64,000 nucleotides of DNA from Bog-756 sp963756515 (GTDB taxonomy: Bacteria > Actinomycetota > Acidimicrobiia > Acidimicrobiales > RAAP-2). The stretch covers positions 434,001-498,000 of the forward strand of contig CAVWNV010000007.1 of NCBI GenBank assembly GCA_963756515.1. Direction: 5' to 3'. This document shows, in pieces, positions 24,770-33,320 of the stretch. The number at the start of each line of letters is the position of its first letter. The first letter of the stretch is position 1. The notes beneath the pieces are model-generated. The model did not search any database. It was not told the origin of the DNA and worked only from the letters and a program-made list of their open reading frames with translations. A program made the translations under genes and the position numbers.

Positions 24770-25429
24770 ATGAACATCGGAATCGTGGGCGCCGGCCATA
24801 TCGGTGGCACACTCGCTCGACGGTTCGTCGCCCTTGGCCACCACGTGGCCCTGGCCAATTCACGCGACCCGGAGACCATTGAGCCTCTGGCTGGCGAATG
24901 TGGGGCCACCGCGGCGTGGGCCAGCGAGGCAGCCCATGGCGCCGACGTGGTGGTCGTCGCCATCCCGGAGAAGGACGTCCCCAATCTCCCTGACAACTTC
25001 CTCAAGGGAGTAGCCGACGATGTGGTGGTGATCGACACCGGCAACTACTACCCAAAGGAGCGCGACGGCCGCGTCGAAGAGATCGAGGCGGGCATGACCG
25101 AGAGCCGTTGGGTCGAGGAGCAGATCGGGGTGAGCGTCGTCAAGGCCTTCAACAACATCCAGGCGCAGCACCTCCTCGAGTCCGGCCAGGCTCACGGCAC
25201 GACCGGGCGGATCGCCTTGCCGGTGGCCGGGGATGATGCCGAGGCCAAGACCGTGGTCATGGACCTCGTGGACGCGCTGGGATTCGACCCGGTCGACGGT
25301 GGTGGCCTGGACGACTCCTGGCGTCAGCAGCCGGGTAGTCCCGCCTACGGCACGGATCTCGACTCGGAGGGGCTCCGCCAGGCGCTCGCTGCCGCGACAC
25401 CAGACCGGATCGCTCAATTTCGGGCCTGA
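24770..25429 (+). CDS. NADPH-dependent F420 reductase-like oxidoreductase
   Basis: 219 residues from the ATG at 24770, after AAGGAG. The Rossmann start MNIGIVGAGHIGGTLARRFV, NSRDPETIEPLA, VVVVAIPEKDV and VVKAFNNIQAQHLLESG match the NADP-reductase family of F420-linked and YqeK-like Rossmann proteins. Family members pass hydride between NADP(H) and coenzyme F420 or act on unknown substrates. It is convergent with the GH65 gene, 68 bp away. Confidence 0.85.
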   Translation: MNIGIVGAGHIGGTLARRFVALGHHVALANSRDPETIEPLAGECGATAAWASEAAHGADVVVVAIPEKDVPNLPDNFLKGVADDVVVIDTGNYYPKERDGRVEEIEAGMTESRWVEEQIGVSVVKAFNNIQAQHLLESGQAHGTTGRIALPVAGDDAEAKTVVMDLVDALGFDPVDGGGLDDSWRQQPGSPAYGTDLDSEGLRQALAAATPDRIAQFRA

Positions 25430-25497
25430 CGACGACGGGACCGATCAGAGCGGTTACGGCCGCGGCGACAGGTCCGGCTCGATGATGCCGGTGCTGG

Positions 25498-27852
25498 TCA
25501 CATGAAAGCCTGACGCCGCAGCGGTTCCCGACCGAAAGGCTGGGTCGGCTGCGCAGATAGAGGCGCCTTGCCGGTCGGCCGGAGCAGCGGCATCTCGGTG
25601 GAGACACTGCCGGGCCACCCGTCGTGGATGATCGGGAGGGGCTCGCCTTCGATGAGCCGGTAGGTGGTGGTGTCCGGCGTGATCTCGATGCGCAGCCGGC
25701 GCCGGCACATCGAGAGGGCGATGACCAGCCGGGTCATTCCCGAGGGCAGGCGGGGAGCGAAGCCCAAGGTGCCCCCTTGCTCCCGCAGGCCGGCAAATCC
25801 CGCCACGAGGGCGATCCAGGTGCCGGCCAGGGCGGCGACGTGCAGGCCGTCGCGCGTGTTGTGCTCGAGGTCATCCAGGTCCATCAGGGCCGCTTCGGCC
25901 AGGTACTGGTATGCCAGGCCGAGGTGCCCCACTTCGGCGGCCATGACCGCCTGGGAACAGGCCGAAAGCGATGAGTCCCGCACGGTGAGGGCCTCGTAGT
26001 ACGCGAAGTTGCGGACTTTCTCCTCGTCGGTGAAGGCGTCGCCTCGCAGATGCATGGCGAGCACGAGATCGGCCTGCTTGACCACCTGCTTGCGGTAGAG
26101 ATCGAAGTAGGGGAAGTGGAGCAGGAGCGGGTACCGGTCGGCCGGGGTGGCGGCGAAGTCCCAGACCTCGTGGCTGGTGAACCCGTCTGCCTGGGGGTGG
26201 ACGCCGAGCACGTCGTCGTAGGGGATGTACATCGTCTTGGCCGCGTCCCGCCAGGTGGCCATCTCCCCGTCGTCGACGCCAAGTTCACGTGCTTGGGCTG
26301 GATGTCGCTCGGTGGCCTCCGCCGCCGAGGTGAGATTGTGCTGGGCCATGAGGTTCGTATAGACATTGTTGTCGGCCACTGCGGAGTACTCGTCGGGACC
26401 GGTGACACCGTCGATGCGGAACCGACCCTGCGCGTCGTGGTGGCCGAGCGAGCGCCACAGCCGGGCGGTCTCGACGAGGAGCTCCAGCCCTACTTCCCGC
26501 TCGAAGCGCTCGTCCCCAGTGACGTCGACGTAGCGGACCACGGCGTCGGCGATGTCCGCGCCGATGTGAAAGGCGGCGGCCCCCGCCGGCCAGTACCCCG
26601 AGCACTCGGCCCCGCTGATCGTGCGCCAAGGGAAGGCGGCGCCCGCCAACCCGAGCTGGCCAGCTCGTTCTCTGGCCATGGGCAGCGTGCTCTGGCGCCA
26701 CCGCAGGGCATCAGCGACGGCGTCGGGGGCGGTGTAGGTGAGCACCGGCAGGACGAAGGTCTCGGTGTCCCAGAAGGCGTGACCGTCGTAGCCCGGACCA
26801 GTCAGACCCTTGGCCGGAATGGCCCGCCCCCCGGCCCGGGCTCCGGCCTGGAGGACGTGGAAGAGGGAGAAGCGCACCGCCTGTTGGACCTCGGCGTCGC
26901 CGTCGACCTCGACGTCGGCGCCGTCCCAGAAGTCGTCCAGATAGGCCTGTTGCTCCTGGACCAGGGCGTCCCAGCCCATCTGGCTGGCACCGGCCAGCGC
27001 GGCGGCAACCTGATCCCGCAATGCTGACCCCGAACGATCCGCCGACCAGCCGAAGGCGACGAATTTGACGATGCGCAGCCTCTGGCCCGGCTGGAGGGCG
27101 GCGGTGATCGTCACCCGCCCGAGGTCGGGGAAGCTCTCGGCCGAGATGTGCGCCGACGGTGGGGCCTCGATGCGGTGATCCATGGCCACGGCAACCTGGA
27201 GACCGCTCCCGGCCGTGGAGTGCAGGAGGGCCGCGGTGGCATGGCCGGATTGGTGGGACTCCGAGCGCAGCGGAGCCTCGAGCGCGGCCGACACCCGCGG
27301 ATCCCCACCAGCGGCCGGGACCACCTCGTTCGCCACCAGTTCGGACTGGACCACCACCCGTAGCGGCGTGGCGAGCGGCTCGACTTCGTAGGCGACGGCG
27401 GCAACGGAACGCTGGACCAGCGACACCATGCGCGCCGAGCGCACCCGGACGCCACCGCCGCCCGGCGACACCCATTCGACCCGGCGCTCCAACAGGCCGG
27501 AGTGGAAATCGAGTGATCGCTCGTGGGACCGGAGTTGGCCGGAGCGGACGTCGAAGGGCTGGTCGTCGACGAGCAGACGGATCAGCTTGGCATTGGTGAC
27601 GTTGATCACGGTCTGGCCGGCCTCGGGGTAGCCGTAGCCGGCCTCGGCGTAGGGTAGGGGACGGGACTCGTAGACGCCGTTGAGGTACGAGCCGGGAAGG
27701 CCGTAGGGCTCGCCCTCGTCGAGGTTGCCCCGCCAGCCGATGTGTCCGTTGGACAGGGCGAACAGCGACTCACTCTGGGCCAACACGTCGAGGTCGAGCT
27801 GGGTTTCCCGCAGGCACCAGGGTTCGACCTGGTAGGCCGGATGCTGGATCAC
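25498..27852 (-). CDS. GH65 disaccharide phosphorylase (trehalose/maltose/kojibiose type)
   Basis: 784 residues from a GTG at 27852. It resembles mycobacterial Rv3401 throughout: LAQSESLFALSNGHIGWRGN at the start, KGLTGPGYDGHAFWDTETF, GAAFPWRTISGAE, and DGVTGPDEYSAVADNN with the general-acid Glu in GPDEY. GH65 enzymes split an alpha-linked disaccharide with phosphate into beta-glucose 1-phosphate and glucose. The neighbouring beta-phosphoglucomutase would make glucose 6-phosphate, so the energy of the glycosidic bond is kept. Start and upstream stop overlap as GTGA. Last gene of the xfp operon. Substrate is not certain; trehalose or maltose are likeliest. Confidence 0.92.
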   Translation of the reverse strand: MIQHPAYQVEPWCLRETQLDLDVLAQSESLFALSNGHIGWRGNLDEGEPYGLPGSYLNGVYESRPLPYAEAGYGYPEAGQTVINVTNAKLIRLLVDDQPFDVRSGQLRSHERSLDFHSGLLERRVEWVSPGGGGVRVRSARMVSLVQRSVAAVAYEVEPLATPLRVVVQSELVANEVVPAAGGDPRVSAALEAPLRSESHQSGHATAALLHSTAGSGLQVAVAMDHRIEAPPSAHISAESFPDLGRVTITAALQPGQRLRIVKFVAFGWSADRSGSALRDQVAAALAGASQMGWDALVQEQQAYLDDFWDGADVEVDGDAEVQQAVRFSLFHVLQAGARAGGRAIPAKGLTGPGYDGHAFWDTETFVLPVLTYTAPDAVADALRWRQSTLPMARERAGQLGLAGAAFPWRTISGAECSGYWPAGAAAFHIGADIADAVVRYVDVTGDERFEREVGLELLVETARLWRSLGHHDAQGRFRIDGVTGPDEYSAVADNNVYTNLMAQHNLTSAAEATERHPAQARELGVDDGEMATWRDAAKTMYIPYDDVLGVHPQADGFTSHEVWDFAATPADRYPLLLHFPYFDLYRKQVVKQADLVLAMHLRGDAFTDEEKVRNFAYYEALTVRDSSLSACSQAVMAAEVGHLGLAYQYLAEAALMDLDDLEHNTRDGLHVAALAGTWIALVAGFAGLREQGGTLGFAPRLPSGMTRLVIALSMCRRRLRIEITPDTTTYRLIEGEPLPIIHDGWPGSVSTEMPLLRPTGKAPLSAQPTQPFGREPLRRQAFM

Positions 27853-28598
27853 GGCCGGTCCAATAGCTCGGCCAGGTCGGTCACGACGGTGTCGGCGCCG
27901 TGGGCTCGCAGGGCCACGGCCTGTCCGACCCGGTCGACCCCGACCACGAAACCGAACCGGCCGGCCCGCCCCGCCTCCACGCCGGAGAGGGCGTCCTCGA
28001 ACACGGCCGCTCGGTCGTGGTCCACTCCCAGTGCGCGGGCAGCGGCAAGATAGGCATCAGGCGCCGGCTTTCCCGCCAGATGGTCCGCGTCCATGGTCGT
28101 GCCGTCGATGCGGACTTCGAAGAGGTCGCCGATGTGGGCGGCCGCCAGCACCTCAGCGCAATTGGCGCTCGACGACACCACCGCCCGCCGCAGTCCGGCG
28201 GCGCGCACGGCCCGAACGTAGCGAACCGATCCCGCATAGGCCTCGACGCCGTCCTCCCGGATCTTGCGTCGGACGATCCCGTTCTTGGCCCGGCCGAGTC
28301 CGCAGATGGTCTCGGCCCCGGGCTGATCATCTGCATCACCCTCGGGCAGGTCGATGCGACGTGACTGGAGGAACGACCGTGTCCCGTCTGCCCTGAGCTT
28401 GCCATCGACATAGATGTCGTAGTCGGCCTCCTCGTCGAACGGGACGAACGGCTCGCCGTTCTTGTCGGCCCGGTCCTTCAGATAGGTGTCGAACATCTCC
28501 TTCCACGCCGCGGCGTGGACCTCGGCCGTCTCGGTGAGGACGCCGTCGACGTCGAACAGGCATGCCCGCACCCGTTCGGGTAGGCCGAAGTCGCTCAC
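27849..28598 (-). CDS. pgmB: HAD-superfamily beta-phosphoglucomutase
   Basis: 249 residues. The HAD nucleophile motif is CLFDVDGVLTETA, with SSSANCAEVL as motif II and AAVFEDALSGVEAGRAGRFG as the acidic motif IV. The larger cap with SRRIDLPEGDADD is typical of the actinobacterial Rv3400 type. It should convert beta-glucose 1-phosphate from the adjoining GH65 enzyme to glucose 6-phosphate. It starts 4 bases after ackA ends and overlaps GH65 by four bases. Confidence 0.92.
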   Translation of the reverse strand: MSDFGLPERVRACLFDVDGVLTETAEVHAAAWKEMFDTYLKDRADKNGEPFVPFDEEADYDIYVDGKLRADGTRSFLQSRRIDLPEGDADDQPGAETICGLGRAKNGIVRRKIREDGVEAYAGSVRYVRAVRAAGLRRAVVSSSANCAEVLAAAHIGDLFEVRIDGTTMDADHLAGKPAPDAYLAAARALGVDHDRAAVFEDALSGVEAGRAGRFGFVVGVDRVGQAVALRAHGADTVVTDLAELLDRP

Positions 28599-28601
28599 CT
28601 C

Positions 28602-29708
28602 CTACCTGGCTTCCGGGTCGAGGAGTCGGCGGCACTCAAGGGCGATCTGGAGGTCTTCGCGGGCGTGTACGACGAGCGTGCGGACCTTGGCGCCGGGGGC
28701 CGAGATCTCGGCGTCGGTGCCCCCGACGGCGTCGTTGGCCTCCGGATCGAGGGTGACACCCAGCCAGTCGAGGTCGGCACAGGCCTCGGCTCGGATCGCC
28801 CCCGAACCCTCTCCGACCCCGCCGGTGAAGACCAGGGCGTCGGTCCCCGCGGTCGCCGCCACCATCGCCGCGATCTTGGCCCGCAGCCGATGGAGATACA
28901 CAGCGATGGCCAACTCCGCCGGCTCGTCGCCGGCCGCCCGGGCGGCGAGCAGTCGGCGCATGTCAGCGCTCGCCCCGCCCGAGATCCCGAGCAGACCGGC
29001 ACGATGCTCGAGGTCGTCGGTGGCCTGGGCGGTGGCCAGCCCGCGGTCCAGCGCGAACAGCAGCGCACCGGGGTCGAGGTCACCGCTTCGAGTGGCCATG
29101 ACCAGGCCTTCGAGTGGCGTGAACCCCATGGTGGTGTCGGCCGAGCGGCCGGCGCTGAGCGCGCTGGCCGAGGCCCCTGCACCCAGGTGGCAGATCACCA
29201 ATCGCAGCCGATCGGTCGGGGCGCCCAGCAGGTCTGCCGACCGGCGGGCGGCCCAGGCACAGCTGATCCCGTGGAACCCGTAGCGGCGGATCCCCCAGCG
29301 AGTCACCCAATCCGCGGGCACGGCGTAGGTGGTCGCCGCCGGGGGCAGGCTGGCGTGGAACCCGGTGTCGAAGCAAGCCACCTGGGGCACCCCGACGAGC
29401 AGGCGACCCACGGCATCGATCCCGGCCAGGGCGGGTGGGTTGTGCAACGGAGCCAGTTCGTTGAGGCCATCGAGCGCCTGGCGCACACCGGCGTCGACCA
29501 GCACCGCACTGGTGAAGCGGGACCCGCCGTGGACCACCCGGTGGCCGACGACGTCGATCGCCGCCGCGTCGGAAAGGAAGTCGCCGAGCTGGTCGGCCAG
29601 GCGGTCATCAGGAGGCCCGAGGTCCCTGCTCGCCACCAGCTGGTCGGTCCCATCCACGATGCGCAACTTGACGCTGGACGATCCGGCGTTGACCACGAGC
29701 ACTCTCAT
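28602..29708 (-). CDS. ackA: Acetate kinase
   Basis: 368 residues from the ATG at 29708 (MRVLVVNAGSSSVKLRIV). The phosphate-binding motif VNAGSSSVK, GHRVVHGG, and the DTGFHASLP, GFHGISCAWAARR and HLGAGASASALSAGRSADT blocks are intact. It converts acetyl phosphate and ADP to acetate and ATP. Directly after phosphoketolase it gives one ATP per acetyl phosphate without oxygen or NAD+. The start overlaps, as ATGA, a stop codon of the small membrane frame between xfp and ackA. Confidence 0.95.
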   Translation of the reverse strand: MRVLVVNAGSSSVKLRIVDGTDQLVASRDLGPPDDRLADQLGDFLSDAAAIDVVGHRVVHGGSRFTSAVLVDAGVRQALDGLNELAPLHNPPALAGIDAVGRLLVGVPQVACFDTGFHASLPPAATTYAVPADWVTRWGIRRYGFHGISCAWAARRSADLLGAPTDRLRLVICHLGAGASASALSAGRSADTTMGFTPLEGLVMATRSGDLDPGALLFALDRGLATAQATDDLEHRAGLLGISGGASADMRRLLAARAAGDEPAELAIAVYLHRLRAKIAAMVAATAGTDALVFTGGVGEGSGAIRAEACADLDWLGVTLDPEANDAVGGTDAEISAPGAKVRTLVVHAREDLQIALECRRLLDPEAR

Positions 29709-29850
29709 GTCGTCGACCACAGCCACGGGTCACTCAACAGGACCCACACCAGTGGACAGGCCCAGACGAAGAGCGCCAGTGCCAGGTGAGAGATGGCATG
29801 AGGATCCCGAACCGGGCCAGCATCGAGGCGATGGCTCCGGCAGGACTCAT
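29705..29850 (-). pseudogene. Small membrane-protein ORF between xfp and ackA, frame-broken
   Basis: An ATG at 29850 overlaps the xfp stop as ATGA and begins MSPAGAIASMLARFGIL. In another frame a convincing membrane helix follows (HLALALFVWACPLVWVLLSD) and ends in a TGA that overlaps the ackA ATG, again as ATGA. The span is 146 bp, so the two ends do not share a frame; one indel near 29795-29815 would join them into a protein of about 48 residues. As written, the first frame ends after 38 codons. Two coupling overlaps argue that a small membrane protein belongs in this operon. Confidence 0.5.
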
Positions 29851-32216
29851 GGAGTCGCTCCCCACTTCCAGCTGAGGATCTCGGGCATGTCCTGGCCATG
29901 CGCTTCGACATAGCGCGTGTGCTCGACCAGTTTGTCCTGCATCGTCTGCTTCAGGTAGCTCCCGGTGGTGCCCAGCTGCGGGAGCCGGTCGATCACGTCT
30001 TGGACCAGGTGGAACCGGTCGAGGCCGTTCTGCACCCGCAGGTCGAAGGGCGTGGTGATCGTGCCCTCCTCCTTGTAACCCCGCACGTGGAGGTTGTGGT
30101 TCGTCCGGCGATAGACCAGTCGGTGGATCAACCAGGGGTAACCGTGGAAACCGAAGATGATGTGCTTGTCCCGGGTGAATATGGAGTCGTAGTCGGCGTC
30201 ACTCAATCCGTGGGGGTGCTCAGTGCTCGGTTGGAGCTTCATGAGGTCGACGACGTTGACCACCCGGACCTTCAGGTCGGGTAGCTCCTCACGCAGGATC
30301 GACGTGGCGGCCAGGATCTCGAGGGTGGGCGTGTCGCCGCAGCAGGCCAGTACTACGTCGGGTTCGGCGCCCTGGTCGTTGCTGGCCCACTCCCAGATCC
30401 CGATCCCTTCGGTGCAGTGCACGACGGCCTGGTCCATGGTCAGCCATTGGGGCATGGACCGCTTCCCGGCCACCACGACGTTCACGTAGTTGCGACTGCG
30501 AAGGCAATGGTCGGCGACCGACAGGAGGCAGTTGGCGTCAGGGGGAAGGTAGACCCGGACGATATCGGCCTTCTTGTTGACGACGTGGTCGAGAAAGCCC
30601 GGGTCCTGGTGGGTGAAGCCGTTGTGATCCTGCTGCCAGACGTGGGAAGCGAGCAGATAGTTCAACGAGGCGATCTCCCGGCGCCATGGGAGCTGGGAGG
30701 TGACCTTCAACCACTTGGCGTGCTGGTTGAACATCGAGTCGACAATGTGGATGAAGGCCTCGTAGCAGTTGAAGAGCCCGTGGCGCCCGGTGAGCAGGTA
30801 GCCCTCCAGCCAGCCCTCGCTCTGGTGCTCGGAGAGCATCGAGTCGAGCACCCGACCGTCGGGTGCGAGAAACTCGTCGTACTCGTCCGTTCGGGCGTTC
30901 CACTGCCGGTTGGTGGTCTCGAATACCGCGCCCAAGAGGTTCGAGAGCGTCTCGTCGGGACCGAAGATCCGGAAGTGCCGGCGGTCGCGGTTGAGCGCGA
31001 TCACGTCGCGGAGGAATTCGCCGAGCACGAGGGTGTCCTTGTCCTCGATGGCGCCGGGGGCAGGTACGTCGAGGGCATGGTCGCAGAAGTCCGGCATCCG
31101 TAGATCTCGCAGCAGCCCGCCGCCGTTGGTGTGTGGGTTGGCGCCCATCCGCCGATCGCCCGTCGGCGCCAGCTGGGCCAGTGCCGGCTTGAGCCGGCCG
31201 TCCTCGTCGAACAGCTCCTCGGGCCGGTAGCTCTTCATCCATCGCTCGAGCAGCTCGACGTGCTCCGGGTGCTCGGCGTCCACGAGGAGCGGCACCTGGT
31301 GGGACCGGAAGGTTCCCTCGATCTGCACACCGTCGACGACCTTGGGTCCCGTCCAGCCCTTGGGTGAGCGGAGCACGATCATCGGCCAGCGGGGCCGGGT
31401 GGTTTCACCACTGTTACGCGCGTCCGCCTGGAACTGCCGGATCTCCGTGACCGCCTGGTCCAAGGCATCCGCCATGAGGTGGTGCATCCGCTCGGGGTCG
31501 TCGCCTTCGACGAAGTGCGGCGTCCAGCCGCAGCCCCGGAGGAAGTGGTCCAGCTCCTCGGGCTCGATGCGGGCGAGGACGGTCGGGTTGCTGATCTTGT
31601 AGCCGTTCAGGTGCAGGATCGGCAGCACCGCCCCGTCGGTGGTCGGGCTGAGGAACTTGTTGGAATGCCAGGCGGTCGCCAGAGGGCCGGTCTCGGCTTC
31701 CCCGTCGCCGACGACACAGGCGACGATAAGATCGGGATTGTCGAACGCGGCACCGAAGGCATGACTCAGCGAGTACCCGAGCTCACCTCCTTCGTGGATC
31801 GATCCCGGCGTCGTCGGGGCGACGTGACTGGAGATCCCGCCGGGAAACGAGAACTGGGTGAATAGCCGCGTCAGTCCGGCCTCGTCCTGACTCACATCGG
31901 GATAGATCTCGCTGTAGGTGCCCTCCAGGTAGGTGTTGGCGACCAGTGCCGGGCCGCCGTGACCGGGGCCAGCGATGTAGAACATGTCGAGGTCGCGCTC
32001 CTTGATCACCCGGTTCAGATGCACGTAGATGAAGTTCTGGCCCGGCGTCGTGCCCCAGTGCCCGACGACGAGCGGCTTGACGTGGGCCAGTTCGAGTGGC
32101 TTTCTGAGCAGCGGATTGTCGTAGAGGTAGAGCTGGCCGACCGAGAGATAGTTGGCAGCCCGCCAGTAGGCGTCCATGTTCTGGAGCAGTTCGGGGGACA
32201 GGGGGTTCGTCGTCAC
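29847..32216 (-). CDS. xfp: Xylulose-5-phosphate/fructose-6-phosphate phosphoketolase
   Basis: 789 residues from the GTG at 32216, which follows TGAAGG; the frame stays open to 32555 but the extension lacks family sequence. Thiamine-diphosphate enzyme cleaving xylulose 5-phosphate (or fructose 6-phosphate) with phosphate to acetyl phosphate. Motifs: YLSVGQLYLYDNPLL, GHWGTTPGQNFIYVHLNR, GPGHGGPALVANTYLEGTYS, the ThDP site VVGDGEAETGPLATAWHSNK, and KGWTGPK. First gene of an overlapping operon with ackA, pgmB and GH65. A DosR-type box lies 83 bp upstream. Confidence 0.95.
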   Translation of the reverse strand: MTTNPLSPELLQNMDAYWRAANYLSVGQLYLYDNPLLRKPLELAHVKPLVVGHWGTTPGQNFIYVHLNRVIKERDLDMFYIAGPGHGGPALVANTYLEGTYSEIYPDVSQDEAGLTRLFTQFSFPGGISSHVAPTTPGSIHEGGELGYSLSHAFGAAFDNPDLIVACVVGDGEAETGPLATAWHSNKFLSPTTDGAVLPILHLNGYKISNPTVLARIEPEELDHFLRGCGWTPHFVEGDDPERMHHLMADALDQAVTEIRQFQADARNSGETTRPRWPMIVLRSPKGWTGPKVVDGVQIEGTFRSHQVPLLVDAEHPEHVELLERWMKSYRPEELFDEDGRLKPALAQLAPTGDRRMGANPHTNGGGLLRDLRMPDFCDHALDVPAPGAIEDKDTLVLGEFLRDVIALNRDRRHFRIFGPDETLSNLLGAVFETTNRQWNARTDEYDEFLAPDGRVLDSMLSEHQSEGWLEGYLLTGRHGLFNCYEAFIHIVDSMFNQHAKWLKVTSQLPWRREIASLNYLLASHVWQQDHNGFTHQDPGFLDHVVNKKADIVRVYLPPDANCLLSVADHCLRSRNYVNVVVAGKRSMPQWLTMDQAVVHCTEGIGIWEWASNDQGAEPDVVLACCGDTPTLEILAATSILREELPDLKVRVVNVVDLMKLQPSTEHPHGLSDADYDSIFTRDKHIIFGFHGYPWLIHRLVYRRTNHNLHVRGYKEEGTITTPFDLRVQNGLDRFHLVQDVIDRLPQLGTTGSYLKQTMQDKLVEHTRYVEAHGQDMPEILSWKWGATP

Positions 32217-32298
32217 GGATTGACCTTCAGATCCTTCGGGTGGTGCCGGATCGGGTGCCCGGTCTCCCAGCGTCGCGCTCGTGGCCAACTGCCCGGCA

Positions 32299-32312
32299 GG
32301 GCCGAAGGTCAC
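32299..32312. promoter_or_regulatory. DosR-type box upstream of xfp
   Basis: GGGCC-GAAG-GTCAC, identical to the 21874 site except for one spacer base, 83 bp before the xfp GTG start. Confidence 0.6.
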
Positions 32313-32630
32313 ATCGGCGGCTCGATGGGGACGAGGGCGGAGTGCGACCGTCCGGGCTGGGGTGTGTTGCGACCGAGCCCCGACCACCGGATGGTGCCCG
32401 CCGACCGTGTGGGTGCGGCCGGCGAATGGCGAGCGGGCCCGGGTGGGAACAGGGCGCTCCATCTTCGAGTGAAGGAACTGGGCTCGACACCAGGTCGGGG
32501 CCTCCGAGGTGGCGCCAGGCGCCTGACGACGCCCTCGCTGTCGAAGGGAACACAATCGTACCCCGAACTCGACCTTGGGTCACCCAGCTGGGCTTTTGGT
32601 CAAGCCCGGCGGCGGGGAGACGATCGGTGC

Positions 32631-32666
<36 letters not shown>

Positions 32667-32795
32667 GTCGGGTGGACCGACTGCCCGCCACATCACGAAA
32701 TGTTCATCGCCGGATAAGCGTATGTTCGCCGAATGTCAATAGGCGGGTGGTACAACCGATAGTGGTCTGGGAATCCCTCCGTCCCACCAGACCGC

Positions 32796-32866
32796 TGAGG
32801 GTGTAGCGCCTCTGGCGTCGAGTTGACCTGATCGGATGATCGCAACTCGACGCCGGAGGCCCTCAA
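32796..32866. repeat. Large hairpin at the edge of the zinc-ribbon islet
   Basis: 18-base arms (32808-32825, GCCTCTGGCGTCGAGTTG, and 32843-32860) match at 17 of 18 positions around a 17-base loop. Outer TGAGGG (32796-32801) and CCCTCA (32861-32866) extend the stem beyond a six-base bulge. It lies 40 bp before the first zinc-ribbon gene. Candidates are a bidirectional terminator, a structured RNA or the remnant end of a mobile element. Confidence 0.6.
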
Positions 32867-32905
32867 AGTACGTCATCGACCGAGGCAGGGTCAGGAGGTT
32901 GAACA

Positions 32906-33073
32906 TTGATCGAGATTCCGTCGGACTGTGGATGCCCCAACTGCGCATCCACGGACGAGCCCGAACTTGTCGTCTACGGCTCGGGGCTGACCGGTCAGGG
33001 ATGGGTGCTCCGATGCCGCGCCTGCAATCGAGATTGGTCAGACTGCGGGTCTGTACAGTCCTTCAGTTACTAG
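32906..33073 (+). CDS. 55-residue zinc-ribbon protein, copy 1
   Basis: Starts at a TTG with AGGAGG seven bases upstream, and stops at TAG 33071-33073. Cysteines at 10, 13, 37 and 40 (CPNC and CRAC) form a zinc-ribbon knuckle pair; Cys8 is extra. Trp44 follows in NRDW. Middle and end read ELVVYGSGLTGQGWVLRC and SDCGSVQSFSY. Same length and cysteine spacing as the proteins at 33557, 33957 and 35864. Too short and with too rare a start for routine callers. Function unknown; RNA, DNA or protein binding are all possible for such ribbons. Confidence 0.7.
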   Translation: MIEIPSDCGCPNCASTDEPELVVYGSGLTGQGWVLRCRACNRDWSDCGSVQSFSY

Positions 33074-33320
33074 CGGTCCGTTCTCCTGCAATCAATGTCG
33101 GCATTGAGATAGGGTCGCCGGGCTCCGAAGAAGAAGCCGCGTCAGTGATTTCTGTACTGATCTCGTGGCAGGTCTGACATTTCGTCCATCCGGAGGAGCC
33201 GTACCTTCGGTGCTCAGGCTTCACGCTCTTCCCGACCAGACAGGCTGATTGATCGTGGTAGACGTTGGGTGCGCCATCGCTCTTCGGGAAAATCGAGTGG
33301 AACTCGGGGACCCTTGTCAT
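33063..33320 (-). CDS. Small Cys/His-containing conserved protein
   Basis: 85 residues from the ATG at 33320, with GGAGGT 5 bases upstream. The core NVYHDQSACLVGKSVKPEHR and GSSGWTKCQTCHEIS resembles a small bacterial family with YHDxxxCxxGxxIKxxHRxxGTGGxxxCxxC, probably metal-binding through its His and Cys residues. Function unknown. It is convergent with zinc-ribbon copy 1 and overlaps its end by 11 bp. Confidence 0.65.
   Translation of the reverse strand: MTRVPEFHSIFPKSDGAPNVYHDQSACLVGKSVKPEHRRYGSSGWTKCQTCHEISTEITDAASSSEPGDPISMPTLIAGERTASN

Noticed and set aside
29727..29745. GGGTC-N9-GACCC palindrome before ackA
   Set aside because: Half-sites fit but the spacer is nine bases, not four, and it lies inside the overlapping xfp-ackA junction.
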